Origin: Stromatinia cepivora
Lineage: Eukaryota > Ascomycota > Leotiomycetes > Helotiales > Sclerotiniaceae
NCBI GenBank assembly: GCA_014898415.1
Contig: RCTD01000028.1
Span: 620,001 to 684,000, forward strand
Direction: 5' to 3'
Length of the DNA: 64,000 nt
A model generated the notes under the pieces. The model did no database searches. It worked only from the letters and a program-made list of their open reading frames with translations, and was not told where the DNA came from. This document shows positions 34,367 through 46,789 of the stretch, piece after piece; positions within the stretch are counted from its first letter, which is position 1, and each line of letters begins with the position of its first letter. Position numbers and translations under genes: made by a program.

Positions 34367-37300
34367 ATGAACAATCGCAATGGACCTTTGTCACCAGTTT
34401 CAATAGGAAGCAATAACGAATGGTCAGGAATTGAAAAATATCAAGACGATAACGATTCACCCTACCAGATGAATCGCGGACAATTAGCTTCACCGCCAAT
34501 ATCGAGCGGCTCAAACGGTACAATGAATGGGGGAGATTTCCCACCCAGAGGTACTTCAGGGGGCGGCAGCCCTGGTAACCCATCTCCTCCAAGCTCCGTC
34601 GGTCGTTCGAGTATTGGCACAGGTTTATATGCAGGGAGCGAAAATGGACAGGACAAGAAAGATGAACAATTCGAGGCCATACTATCAGAACACTACGTTT
34701 CATTGAGACGATACCTGGCAGCGTCGCTGAGAGATGAGAAAGGAAATCCTAGGCCCAACAGAGCGCGAGACAAGTTGTTACGACTATCTCCCGTTCAATT
34801 TCAAGAACTTAGTACCGATGTCTTTGATGAGCTTTTGCGAAGGCAGCAAGCAGGGAGTAGGACTCCAAATGGACAGAGAAATGACCAAGCGCCTCCGCCG
34901 TACTTGTTGCCAAAAACCACGTTCCACCCCAAACGAAATCAGGCCCGCCAGAAATTATCCACGCTGCCACCGCCGAGGTTCAGAGATCTTGCTACGGATG
35001 TATTTTATGAATTGGAGCGAAGGTTTCCCCAATTTACTGCAGGAGATAGAAGTCGCATGGGCAGTCCTGTCTCTACAAGAGGACCCCCAAGTAGGAATGG
35101 AAATGGCACACCTATGGATCTGCCACCTAGAGGCCCAAGTCGTATGCGCCGACCCTCGGACGCCAGCTCCATAGGGCCTTACTCAATGAGGAGTGAACGG
35201 AGAAGCGAAGGGAGGAGCGAATCACGCAATGGATCAAGGATGGCGCCGCCAAATGGTCCGAATGGTAGTCTGGGCATACCTCCTTCACCTGGCATGCCGC
35301 CTAATGATTACGGTCGGCCGACACCAAAAACTTTTCAAAGCAACACGATTGTACCGAATAAAAGTACTATGGTTGAAGATGACGAGAGTGGGCCCGAAGA
35401 TAATGATGATGATGATGGGGATGCCTTTGGGTTGGAGGGAGCTGCAAGAAATCGAGCAAGTAAGAAGAGCACGGGAAGTTCAGACGTAAGTCCCATATAT
35501 CTCACTTCCCAAATCTATTCTAACATAGCAGACCGATAAAAAACTTATCGACGATTACCAATCCCAAATTGCAGAACTTCGAGAGCGACTCGATTCCATG
35601 GAGGACGACTTGAAACGAAAGGATGACGAACTTAACATTCTTATGGACCAGCAAAGGGGAAGGGATGCAGCGGTAGATACGGACAAGAAGGAATGGGATG
35701 AGGTGAGGATGGACCTCGAAAATAAGCTTGCGGATGCACAAAATCTCAATGATACTCTACAATCAGAGCTTGACCGGGTACGGGAATCGCAGGCTAGTTT
35801 AGATAGGGAGTTAACGTCCCAGATTGAAGAGCTTCAAATTGCTCTTGTAGATGCTGGCAAAGGCGCGGGATCTGGCGATGCAGATCTGGAACGGGAAAAC
35901 GAAGAGCTCAAAGCCGAACTCAGAGAGCAACAAGAAATTACCGAGGACGTTAGAAGTGAAGCCCAGGAGTTTCTTCGCGAAATGAGGATGTTATCCGAAC
36001 GAAGTACCGCATCTTACAATCGCGAGGAACAACTCGAAATTATGGTTAACAAGCTAGAAGATGAAGTTAAAGAATGGAGAAACCGATATGCGAAAACAAA
36101 GACACAGCTACGCAGCTTAAGAGCATCTTCGATTGGCCTCTCGATACAAGACGCAGCCAAGTATGCAAAGGACAATGGGTTTACGGCAGAGAACGGTCTT
36201 GTTAAGGATGTCCATGTTACTAAATTTCAGCTGTCGATTGACGAACTTTTGCAGACAGCGCGCTCCAGCGATCCTGAAAGAGTCATCGAATTCATGAAAA
36301 ATGTAGTTATGACTGTGCGACAAATCTCTCAAGATATTGATGAAGCAACTTCAAACGACGAGGAGTTAGCCCAAAAGCAGGCTAGGCTTAAGTCTAGACT
36401 CTCGGCAACAGCGAATAATCTAATCACCGCATCCAAGAATTTTGTTGGCGCTAAAGGGCTTTCACCTGTTTCATTGCTCGATGCAGCTGCATCTCATCTT
36501 ACTACCGCGGTAGTTGAACTTGTCCGGACGGTGAAGATCAAACCTACACCAGCAGGAGAGTTGGAAGATAACGGTGATGGCAATCTAGCTCCAGTTCAAG
36601 CAACAGTACCTGCCCCGGTAACAGCTCAACCCTCGACGGTAGGAGGCTTTTTCGGGTCTAAGCCTGCAACAACTGAACCCAAGCCCGCTAAAGCTGGAGG
36701 CATCTTCGGTTTCTTCACGTCACGTGAAGCAAAGCAAGAGAACATTCCGCCACAACAAGAAGCAGTTCAACCACAAAAAGAGAATGTTCCGCCGCAGCAA
36801 GGCAATACCAGACAGAGCATGGATGAACCGCGACAAAGTCTAACCGCTGATGAAAGACAAAGCGAGGACTCACAGAGGCAGAGCTCAAACGACTACGTCC
36901 CTGGCCCGTTCCTTGGTCTACGGAACAGTCGTGCTAGCACCGATTCATCTATGTACAGCCCAATCAATTCTCCTCGCGAATCTATTGTTCTTTTAAAGGG
37001 TTCTGGTATGGATTCTCTGAATGCAGCTCAACCTAATTCTAAAGAAACCCCCTTGAGCCCAATGACCAATGGCGCCGATCCTGTCAACGGAAATGCTAAA
37101 CCAGTTCCACTAGCACTGCAAGCACCCCGAGGTCCTCCAAGCCATCCTCCAAGCCCTATCCCAGCTCCAATGGGTGTAGGTTTTGGTCTCCGATCGCAAG
37201 ATAGTGATATTGAAGATCTCAAGGTATGGAAATAAATGTTCTCCTGAAGTTAACATCAGCTAATCTATCTCGCAGATATATCTTGAAGATCAAACTGCAC

Positions 37301-37695
37301 TCTTGGTCCAGAACATTCAGTCTCTGGTCTCATCTATTCGTTCAGAAGGCGGTATAAATGCTATCTCTACCCAGATCGAGGCAATTGCCAATGTTGTCGG
37401 TGAAGTTGTCGCTTCGACTGAGGAAGCCATGATAAACAACCCAGCTCTCCGTTCTCAAAGTCAACCAGTCCTGGCGAAGCTTTCTGAATGCAGAAAACGG
37501 ATCATGGCTGCAGGAGAAGAAGGTAGAGAAATTGCAAATGAAGAGAGAGGGGATGACGATGGTGATGCAGAATGGAGAGCCTGGAACCAAAGTTTACCGC
37601 CTATTGCATTTGAAATTGCTCGAGAAACCAAAGAGTTGGTTCTCCGAGTCGATGTCCTTGATGGAGAAGGTGGTGAAGATGATGACTTCTCATGA
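34367..37695 (+). CDS. SPA2: Spa2-like polarisome scaffold
   Basis: Scaffold at the hyphal tip that gathers formin, Bud6/Pea2-type partners and MAP-kinase-pathway kinases to control polarised growth. Exons 34367-35485, 35532-37223 and 37276-37695 give 1076 residues. Two tandem Spa2-homology (GIT-type) repeats lie at about 131-160 (RARDKLLRLSPVQFQELSTD) and 190-220 (NQARQKLSTLPPPRFRDLATD). A long coiled coil covers about 374-560, rich in Glu/Lys/Leu heptads. Residues about 580-680 hold a conserved helical segment, followed by a Pro/Gln/Ser-rich stretch with IPPQQE and VPPQQG motifs. The C-terminal domain (from about 935) is a conserved helical module with YLEDQTALLVQNIQSLVSSI. First ATG at 34367; a TTG codon upstream at 34334 is in frame but unlikely. 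Introns are 46 and 52 bases. Confidence 0.95.
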
Positions 37696-39806
37696 TGATT
37701 CACATCATTTGGTCTTTGGACATCTTCAAGCCAGGATCACCCAAATATCGTCGTTCATTTGGTCTTTTGCTGTTTGCTTTATTTTTGCATAGCCACGGAC
37801 GGTTCTTTCTATTCACGCTCTATTCCCAAATTCTGTTGTTTTGCCTTGGACTTTACACCTTTTTGCATTCAAACAGTTTTGTGTTTCTACTTTTTCTTGT
37901 TATACGACAGAACACCATCGGACGAGCGCACAATTGACGATTTGCATTAATTGAATGGGAACACATGTTTTTGAGGTCGTGGTTCACCTCCGCTAATTTA
38001 CCACATGCGCATGCATTATTGATGGATACCTTTTTATGCTATGGTTTGGGGGGGGATTTTTTGCCGGCCTAATAGCTAGCTGGACTTTCTAATTTTTACC
38101 CGGGGGTTGGAATTGCATGCAGCACAAAACGTATGTACTGGATCATTAATGAGAAGATAATTGCTAGTTTTATTTTAAGGATGGGATAAGAATAAGGTGG
38201 GATGGACACCTATCAATTCAGTGTTTAGGCGGGTCTGGATAAAGGGGGGGGTCATTCATACTTGTGTATATATTTGGCGGATATGGGAATGGAAATGGAA
38301 AGGGAAAGATAGGACGAGAGAAGGAAGTTCTGATAAACTACTTACTCATTTTGGAGAAGGGCTAGTTGGTAAAATTAAAACGAACCATTGAGATGGGATG
38401 AGAAAGGGATGGGTGGTGATAAAGAAAGGAAAGAGATAATGAGAATAAGAATAAGAATGAATGTTGATACTTGTATGATTGTAATTATATTTGGAATGAG
38501 ATCTGAATTGTCCAAAGAAAAACGTTGAGAAGTCGGTTGAGGAAGGAAAGACAGATCTAGGTAGGTAGGTATTCATCAGATAAGAATCTGCTTTGTTTCA
38601 AAAGTACCAACAGCTACCTAGGTATTCAGTCTTGAGTTCAATTCAAAGGGATGAAGATTGAAGTGTTTTCCCCCAAGATTCAAGTATAATGTTAGAATTT
38701 AGTTTGCATTATAGATGTTAATACCTAGTAGTTTGTAAATATAATGTAAAATAGACTTGGATATTCTTCTACAATAAAATGAATACAAAATACAAATAAT
38801 CTTGTTGGAAGGGATCCCCGCCTAGTCTAGTTTTCACATCGACCTTCTTCCAGAGTTTTTATGCTTTTTGATTGGATATTTTAAGCGAACTCTTCCAGAG
38901 GGTCTAATCGGCCATCTCCTAAATAATGCATATCAAACCCGTATGAAATTATATTTACGTAATAACTTTTTAAAAATTTAATTTACAAAAAATTAAATAA
39001 ATAATTTGAAATCAACTAATCAAAGAGATTTAGAATTTATTTTTAATTTATTTTTAGCTATTTTTGATATTGAATTATTAATAATATTTATTTTTAATTA
39101 TAATTTATTATAATTTTTAAATTTTACATCTTTCAATTTTTATTTAAAATAATTGAAAATTTTATAGAAAATTCTAATAGATCTTAATTATTATATATTT
39201 CAATTTCAATATTATTCGATAAGAAATGAAATAATATTTTAATTTTTTGATATTTTATGATAAATTATATGATATATCAAATTTATCTTTCTGGGTTGGA
39301 AATCTAACTTATAAATATTATGATCAAATCAATATCAATTGGAATTTCATCAAAATAAAAAGTGCAAAATATAAATAAATAGTATATCTATTTATAATAT
39401 AATTTTTGATTAATAATTATAATATAATATAATTGAACAAGATCAATATATATTCAAAAAAACGTGAAAAGCAGATTCAAAACACGCGATTTAGGAATTG
39501 GCCGACTAGACTCTCCTGGCGGAGATATTAAAAATCACTTGACCGATGCCTCGAGAGTCAGGCACCCGCTAGACTAATCCCCGCCTTCCACCTTTTGAAA
39601 AATAATTAATTACTCATGTGATTTGATGGATGAACGCTCGGACCACCAAGGCGGGCATCGAAAGCTCTGGAATCAAGTGGAGGGAAAATAAAGAGTTGCT
39701 TGTTCAACCTCCAACTCAACTCTAGATTTTGAATACTTGAGTTTGAGCATTACTTTCCGATTATAATTTCCTGGAGTTTTAACTTTTCACATACCTTTCA
39801 CATATC
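37696..39806. other. Intergenic with an extreme AT-rich block
   Basis: After the SPA2 3' flank (G runs near 38048 and 38246, a GTAGGTAGGTAG motif near 38559) comes the AT-rich block of 38941-39470, then about 330 bases of ordinary composition forming the STI1 promoter. No gene is recognised. Confidence 0.55.
38941..39470. other. Extremely AT-rich block
   Basis: About 530 bases in which G and C are rare on both strands and TAAT, ATTT and TATA words dominate, with abrupt edges into normal sequence. Such blocks in ascomycetes are commonly relics of repeat-induced point mutation, or AT-rich spacers. No coding or terminal-repeat structure is discernible. Confidence 0.75.
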
Positions 39807-41794
39807 ATGGCGGACGCATTGAAAGCTGCTGGCAATAAAGCCATTGCAGAGAAGAACTTCGACGAGGCTGTGTAAGTTTTCTGCTTGTTTCTCTGAGCTC
39901 TAGAACTTCGAGGAGTTACTTTTGGGGTTGTTGCACTGGATCTTTTTTGGATATAATGTATGTAAGGAGAATGTACTAATTATCTTATAGTGCAAAGTTC
40001 ACCGAAGCCATTGCTATCGAACCAGAAAACCACATTCTCTACTCCAATAGGTCGGCTGCGTATGCCTCGAAACGAGACTTCGAAAACTCCCTAAAGGATG
40101 CTGAGAAGTGTACAAGTATCAAGCCTGATTGGGCCAAGGGATGGGGCAGAGTTGGTACCGCTAAGCAAAGTTTGAGCGATCTCTTGGGAGCGCACGATGC
40201 TTATGAGGAGGCTTTAAAGCTTGATCCAAATTATGCGGCGGCTACTAAGGGTTTGGCACAGGTCAAAAAATCTATCGATGCAGAGGCCAAAGCAGGTTAG
40301 TTCTTGTAAATCTAGGATTGTATGGAACATGTGCTAACAAGCATTTACAGATGGTGTAAAGGGTGATCCAACAGAGGGACTAGGTAACATGTTTAGTGAT
40401 CCACAACTGATCACAAAACTGGCAGCAAACCCTAAGACCGCCAAATTCCTGTCAGACCCAAACTTTATGGCAAAGCTTCAACAAATCAAGTCAAATCCAA
40501 ACAACACCCAAGAACTTTTCTCAGACCCTCGCATGATTCAAGTCTTGGGTGTTCTGATGGGTGTGGATATGTCCTTCGCTGATTCTGGTGCGTTTGGCGG
40601 TGCTCCCAGTGCAGAGGGTGCTTCTGCGCCTAGGGAGGCTGAGGAGGACATTCAAATGCCAGACGTGCGTCCCAGTGCGCAAGAATCACAAACCGAGAAG
40701 GCAAAGACCGAGCCAGAACCGGAGCTAGAGGATGAGGAGGCTGCCGCAAAAAAGCAGGCAAAGGCTGAGGCCGATGAGGAGAAGAGACTTGGTACCGAAC
40801 AGTACAAGAAGAAGAACTTCGATGAGGCGATTGCACATTACACCAAGGCTTGGGAACTATACAAGGATATCACCTATCTTAACAATCTCGGTGCCGCATA
40901 TTTCGAGAAGGGGGAGTATGAAGAGGCTATCAAAGCATGTGAGAAAGCCGTTGAAGAGGGACGAGAGATTTACGCCGATTTCAAGATGATCGCCAAATCA
41001 TACGCTCGTATTGGAACTGCATACGAGAAGATGGGAGATTTACCGAAAGCCATTGAAAATTACAACAAATCACTGACTGAACATCGTACCCCCGATGTGG
41101 TCAACAAGCTCCGTGCTGCGGAGAAGAACAAGATTGAAAGTGCCAAAAAGGCTTACATCGACCCGGTAAAGGCTGAAGAGGCCCGTGAACTCGGAAACCA
41201 AAAGTTCAAGGAGTCAGATTGGCCTGGAGCAGTTGAGGCTTACAGTGAGATGATCAAGCGTGCTCCAGAGGATCCAAGAGGTTATAGTAACCGTGCAGCT
41301 TCTTTCATTAAGCTTCTTGAGTTCCCTTCTGCTTTAGAAGATTGTGATAAGGCAATCGCTAAAGATTCCAAGTTTGTGAGAGCATACATCCGAAAGGCAC
41401 AAGCATACTTTGGCATGAGAGACTACTCTAAATGTCTTGATGCGTGTAACGAAGCCACCGAGGCCGATGTTACAAAGGCTAATGCTAGAGAGATTGAGCA
41501 GCAACAACAGAAAGCTGTTACTGCTATGTACAGTGCCAGAGAAAATGAGACCGAGGAGCAGACTAAGGAGAGACTTTCAAGAGACCCGGAGGTGAGTTGA
41601 AACTCAAATATTGTTTGGAATCTTTACTAACAGCATTACAGATCCAAAGAATCATGGGTGATCCAGTCATGCAAAGCATTCTCCAACAAGCTCAAAACGA
41701 CCCCGCCGCTCTTCAAGAACACATGAAGAACCCCCAAATCAGATCTAAGATCCAACAGCTCATCGCTGCAGGCGTCATCCGTGTTGGAAGATGA
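39807..41794 (+). CDS. STI1: Sti1/Hop Hsp70-Hsp90 co-chaperone
   Basis: Cytosolic adaptor that links Hsp70 to Hsp90 for client handover. Exons 39807-39871, 39991-40295, 40351-41591 and 41642-41794 give 587 residues, matching the yeast protein (589). Order: TPR1 at about 1-110 (ALKAAGNKAIAEKNFDEAV), DP1 at about 135-185 (MFSDPQLITKLAANPKTAKF), an acidic/Lys linker, TPR2A from about 255 (EKRLGTEQYKKKNFDEAIAH), TPR2B from about 390 (ARELGNQKFKESDWPGAVEA), and the C-terminal DP2 module (IQRIMGDPVMQSILQQAQ). All splice junctions keep frame and fall within conserved helices. Expression is usually heat-shock inducible in this family; I did not identify a clear heat-shock element. The extreme AT-rich block ends about 340 bases upstream. 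Confidence 0.97.
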
Positions 41795-43216
41795 TTGAAG
41801 ATATCGTGATGAAAAGTTATTAGGGGGGACCCATAGGTCTAATAGTTAATCATTACCTCGGCTTGTCTGGATGATTGAATTTTGGGGCATGGATGGGAAA
41901 TGATAATTTGATATGACATGACATAATCAATGAGATGAAATGAGATGAAATGAAATATACCATGAGAGAGAGGATGGATGGGATGGGATAGGACGTGATG
42001 TCAAAAATTCGGGATGGATCTGAGGGGAGTTCTTTAGCGCATGCCATTGAAATGCATTGCATTGCTAGCAAGGTACTTATTTACCTACTTAGGTAGTCAA
42101 TCACTTAATATTCATTCACAATTTATTCTATGTTTCTATTCTCATGTTTCTGTTTCTGTTTCTGCATTTGCACATGCATCGTCTCCAGATTGTGTGAAAT
42201 GCTATTTAGAGTATAAAAGATGAATACCTAGATAGCATAGGGACAGTCTTTGCTTATCCCCCTAATCCGATCCAAAAGGCCTTTCACACCTATTACTCAG
42301 AGGGGCAAGTAGGTAATCTTTTCAAATACAAATACAATGATATGTAGGTAGGTATATAACATGTGATATTCATCTCTTTGATATGCGCTACTTGTATGTA
42401 ATTGGATGGATCATCTGCAGACAGCAGTGCACTGCTATATCCGCCAGCCAACCCGTTTATTTGCAACCATCGACTCCCTAATATCCTCAGCCTCTGCCTC
42501 CCACCCACCTATCATTCATATACATACATCCATCCCATGCGATTAGATAAAAGTGAAATCGTATCAATCTATTTATCCGACCCACCCCACTGATTCATTC
42601 ATCACTTCAATGAAAACCCCCGAATCGACCTCCTTTGTCTTCCTATAAACCATTCCCGACCATTCGTCCTTTCCCACCAATGATTCCCATGCATCCATTC
42701 ATCCCATTCATACAGCCGACTCCGAAGCCAAGTACTACCAGGCCAGACCCGAAACCAGAGACGGATCAAAAAATATGTTGATAAAGAAAATAAAAAAAAC
42801 GCTCGCTAAAGGAGCACAAGGTCATAAGAGCCTGTGATGAAATAAGAAAGCTGAAGAATAGCTCAAATGCTTGAGATCATCGAGCGAGAATCTATGTACA
42901 ATGCGTATGTGATATGATGTGTTGCGGTTAGATATGAAGATGTTCGAGAAGGGGATGTGGTAAGATCATTTCCTGAATTGAGACAGGAGTAAATTCGATT
43001 GGCAGCTTGGTGAGGAAAGTCGGGAGAGTGGAGGCGACTTGTAGTTGTTCATTTAAACGTTGTAGCCCGGGAATTGAGTGTAGTTTGGTGAATGGTTAAT
43101 CGTGAGTAGCCATCAAAGTACAATTCTCATTGTGATACTGCCAACGATGTCACTGTGTTACGCCTGACATTCCTCATGTACTTAATCAACGACTCAAGCG
43201 ATACCACCACTTGTCC
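41795..43216. other. Convergent intergenic between STI1 and the RING-H2 gene
   Basis: 1.4 kb of low-complexity 3' flanks, with GAGATGAAAT and GATGGGAT-type short repeats near 41930-41995. No gene is recognised. Confidence 0.5.
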
Positions 43217-44672
43217 CTAAGCAAAACGATGACCTGCCTCCAGCTGGGAAGGTGATGGCTCGGCGTTAGTCGGTTGACCCGAAGCATTTCCAGCAGCTCT
43301 GTTACTACCAGGCATGCGAATTCCTGTGAAAGCTGCCGGTATTCTCGGCCTCCATCTACTTGTTGCTGGGGCAGTGTTGACTCCAGGTGCTCCCCCGTTA
43401 CCTGCTACATCCATTGGTCCATCATCTTGAGCTTGGCGCGCCCCCCTCGCTTGCCTTTCATCACGATTTTGGGTATCCACATTGGATCTAGCGGATGCGC
43501 CGAATCTTCCCGGCATACCTCGAATACCAGTCCACGCTGATTGCGGTTGCTGAGGCATATTTGCTCTCGAGGCACGCGCTCTACGTGACTGTCGCTCAGG
43601 TTCTGGCTCGCCTTCAGGTCGAGGCTTTGGTGTAAAGTAGTCGGCTTTGCAAAGTGGACAACAAGCACGACGACTAGTCATCCATGGATCCAAGCATCCG
43701 GCATGGAAAGCATGACCGCAAGTCAAACCACGAACATCATCGTCCTCTTCTAGTGTATCAATGCAGATAGCACATGAATCCCCAGGATTGTTAAGGAGCT
43801 CTGGTGGCACAGCGGTATGAATGTGATCATCATCCTCGTCGTCTTCAATTTCTTCTTCCACTGCTGCAGCATTCTTGTTATCGACGGTACTGGCTCTCGT
43901 TGGAACTTCTTCCAAATGATGAAGCTCTTCCTTACGCTCTTCCGTATTTGCAGCAGCAGTTTTTTCCGCAATTACCGCATCCATACTCTTTCGGTCACCA
44001 TGCACACCTCCAAGCATATGCGTCGGTGACGATGCCGTTCCCTCATCTTTGTCCGAAGTGGCTGTGGCTGGCCTGGTGTTGACAGAATGCTTGGTCCCTA
44101 CAGGTGAAGATGGCTCGACACCCTCAACTTCTAGTACGCTTACAGCTCGACTTGGCGGTGCCGTGACACCCCCACTAGTTGGTAGCCCCTCGCTGGCTCG
44201 ATTGGCCACCCAGTTCTTGTATTTTATCAAAGGGAATCGTTCGTTCACTTCGTCCATGCTCATGAGTTTCTTTTCCCGTCGTCTCCGGTGAGGCCGAACA
44301 GGCATATTCTCGAGATTAATTGGGTCAGCCTCCCCGGCCCGCAGAGCCCGGTTCCTAGCATTATATCGAAAACAGTATTTGACACCAACAATAATCCTTT
44401 GTCGAGGTTAGTGATAGGCAGACCGGTCAAAACCCTTAAGATACTCACCATAGATTCGTAAATACAACACCAAATCCTAGCGCAACAAAGAACAAAAGTG
44501 GAGAACTAGTCGGGCTATTAGTGTTGGATGTTGAAGCTGGAGATGGAGATGGAGTGGGGGATGCTGTAGTGGATGACATCGAGGTCGAAGTCGCTGCTGT
44601 TGACGAAGGTTCGATAGTAGTCTGCCTCGCGACAATCTTCAAGACCTCTACTATTCCGTTGACCACCGCCAT
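43217..44672 (-). CDS. Membrane-anchored RING-H2 finger protein, probable E3 ubiquitin ligase
   Basis: Exons 44672-44449 and 44396-43217 give 467 residues. The N-terminus is Ser/Thr/Pro-rich, followed by one membrane helix at about 57-80 (LLFFVALGFGVVFTNLW, continuing IIVGVKY after the splice). An Arg-rich juxtamembrane stretch comes next, then an acidic region just before the RING-H2 domain at about 283-324 with ligands C-x2-C...C-x-H-x2-H-x2-C...C-x2-C (CAICID, CGHAFHAGC, CPLCKAD). The tail is Pro/Gln/Arg-rich. This is the common layout of fungal single-pass RING-H2 ligases acting at endomembranes or the vacuole; targets are unknown. The 3' splice site reads ACAAAG, a less usual AAG, and is required by frame. 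Divergent from cyclophilin H. Confidence 0.88.
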
Positions 44673-45283
44673 CTTTGTTCGAGTTGTGTCTTGACTCTTG
44701 ACACAATTGGGCGCCGCAGTTAAATGCTTTAACTTTCATCAACACAGAGTGAGATTTATTGATCGCCACTTATTGTCGTGAATAATTAACGAAATCCTTC
44801 TTCCAAGACCATTTGTAACTTTGTGATTGATATATGAACAAAAGGTCAAAAGGTCAAAAGGTCAATATAAAAGTGAGAAAATACTAGAGCTGAAACGGAA
44901 GTGAAAGGAAGTGAACCAATTCACGGGTGCGGATGTGGGTGTGGGTGCGGGTGCGGGTGCGAGTGCGACAATGTGCAAGCAAGTTAGTTAATGGGGGAAT
45001 GGATGAAATCGAGAGGCTGTCTTAGCGGATAAATTACCTAGTAACAGGGCGGAGGCTGGAGAGGAAAGATGGGGTCAGCAAGTTATTAAAATGGATCTGA
45101 AGTATAAATATATTTTCTTACCTTCCTCAAGAATTAAAGTACTCGACTAGGTTAGAGTTTGTTTTCTTGAAAAAGATTGCTACAAGTAAGTCAAAGCCAC
45201 AAAGCTAAAAGCTAAAAGATAAAAGCTACAAGTTTATAGATCAGATCAAATCGAGTCAATAATTTAAACAATAGTAGAGGTGA

Positions 45284-45324
45284 ATGGGTTATGGGTTATG
45301 GGTTATGGGTTATGGGTTATGGGT
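45284..45324. repeat. Heptanucleotide (ATGGGTT) tandem repeat, 5.9 copies
   Basis: Five exact 7-base units and a partial sixth. It is not the canonical telomere unit TTAGGG. Confidence 0.9.
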
Positions 45325-45800
45325 GGTGTGAGGTCTTGAATTGATGTGATGTGACTAATGTGTGATGATAACAAATGATGATTTGATGACCTTTTTCTGT
45401 AGCTCCATGCAGGTTTTTGGATTACTTTTTGCGGAGGAATAGTGGTCAGGAATATATTATTGGTGGTGAGGAGTGAGTACAAAGAAGATGAGTCTGGGTA
45501 CGCAATAGAGCTGAAGATTTCGAAATCATGTAAGATGAAGTTAATCTAGAACTGCGAACTTGCCGACATTAGAAACTCAAGAACAAAGAAAAAAGGAAAA
45601 AGGAAAAAAGAAAGGAAAAAGATGGGTTTCAACTATTCGCACCACATAAAGATCAATGCGGTGCGGCAATTGGGTATTACCGATTACAAAATATCTCAAA
45701 CAGATTGTATGTCCGTAGCTATGTACGAAGCACCGGTATCTGTCTATTGGATATTTCCGATGGTAGTAGCATATGGTAGCAGTCAACGTCTTGCCCCCTT

Positions 45801-45842
45801 CTCCCTTCTCCCTTCTCCCTTACTCCCTTACTCCCTTACTCC
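45801..45842. repeat. CTCCCTT tandem repeat
   Basis: Three 7-base CTCCCTT units followed by two 8-base ACTCCCTT units and a partial copy, a pyrimidine-rich strand. Confidence 0.85.
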
Positions 45843-46789
45843 TTTTTCCTCATGTGAATAAAAGTATTTGGAATACATTTCATGTAGTACAAACACCACA
45901 AGATAAAAAAAGAGTCGGGTCCTGAAAGATTGGCTGGTAACGGTTACAACGCGCCATAGGTCTTCCGAAAACGTCTAATGTTTGAGACGTGCCTTCCTCG
46001 GATATGAAATGGTTTTGAAATTCTCAAAGCTAAGGAAATGAGATCATTACGGTAGTATGCATACAACTTCTGGAGGGTACTCGTATTCAATTCTCTTCCC
46101 AATTGAATTGGTTCATTTCCGAAGAATTTGCGACTGGGCAAGGTTCTTCTACTTTTCACATATCTCCGTCTCGTGTCAGAAGTCCTACTTAATGAAACTT
46201 GGTGGCGAAGTATCCAATTTTATGAGATGAGAACATATCACATAAAATCTTCCCTTACCTCTCCCAAGTCTCTAATCAGCACACCCAAAATCTGCACCAT
46301 CCACCGCTATCTCCAAGCCGTACCAGATTAATTTGGTTTAGTCTGGATTTTACGGAGTACAAGTGGTAGTTGAAGTGTCAGTGAATAGAAAATCAAGCTT
46401 TTTATCTTTCCCCTCGCAAACTCCTTGTCCAGTTCAGTATGTTACGGGAGTAAATGACGCTAAATTCAAAAAGACCTTTCTCAAATAACCCTAACTGACC
46501 TTGCATCATCACTCAAATCATTCTCTAAACTTGTGATTCGACCAAAAAATCGTCATCTCCCCATTGATCATACGGATTCTACTCCGCACAGCGTTTACCA
46601 CCCACCGGCCTCTAGATCTATCATAAACCCTGTCACAAATCACGATCCCCCATATTCAACCCCATTTTGGTACGATTTGGGGAAACGGTACGCTTGCAGT
46701 AGGGACCTTGGAACCTTGAAATTGATAGAAGATTTCCTCTTTTGGCAATACATCAACACTCTCGACAACCACCACACCCTCTTTAGAAC

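Larger units (their letters stand above)
44673..46789. promoter_or_regulatory. Divergent upstream region of the RING-H2 and cyclophilin H genes
   Basis: 2.1 kb with several short tandem repeats: AAAAGGTC near 44840-44863, GGGTGC at about 44933-44966, ATGGGTT at 45284-45324 and CTCCCTT at 45801-45842. No gene is recognised. Confidence 0.5.
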
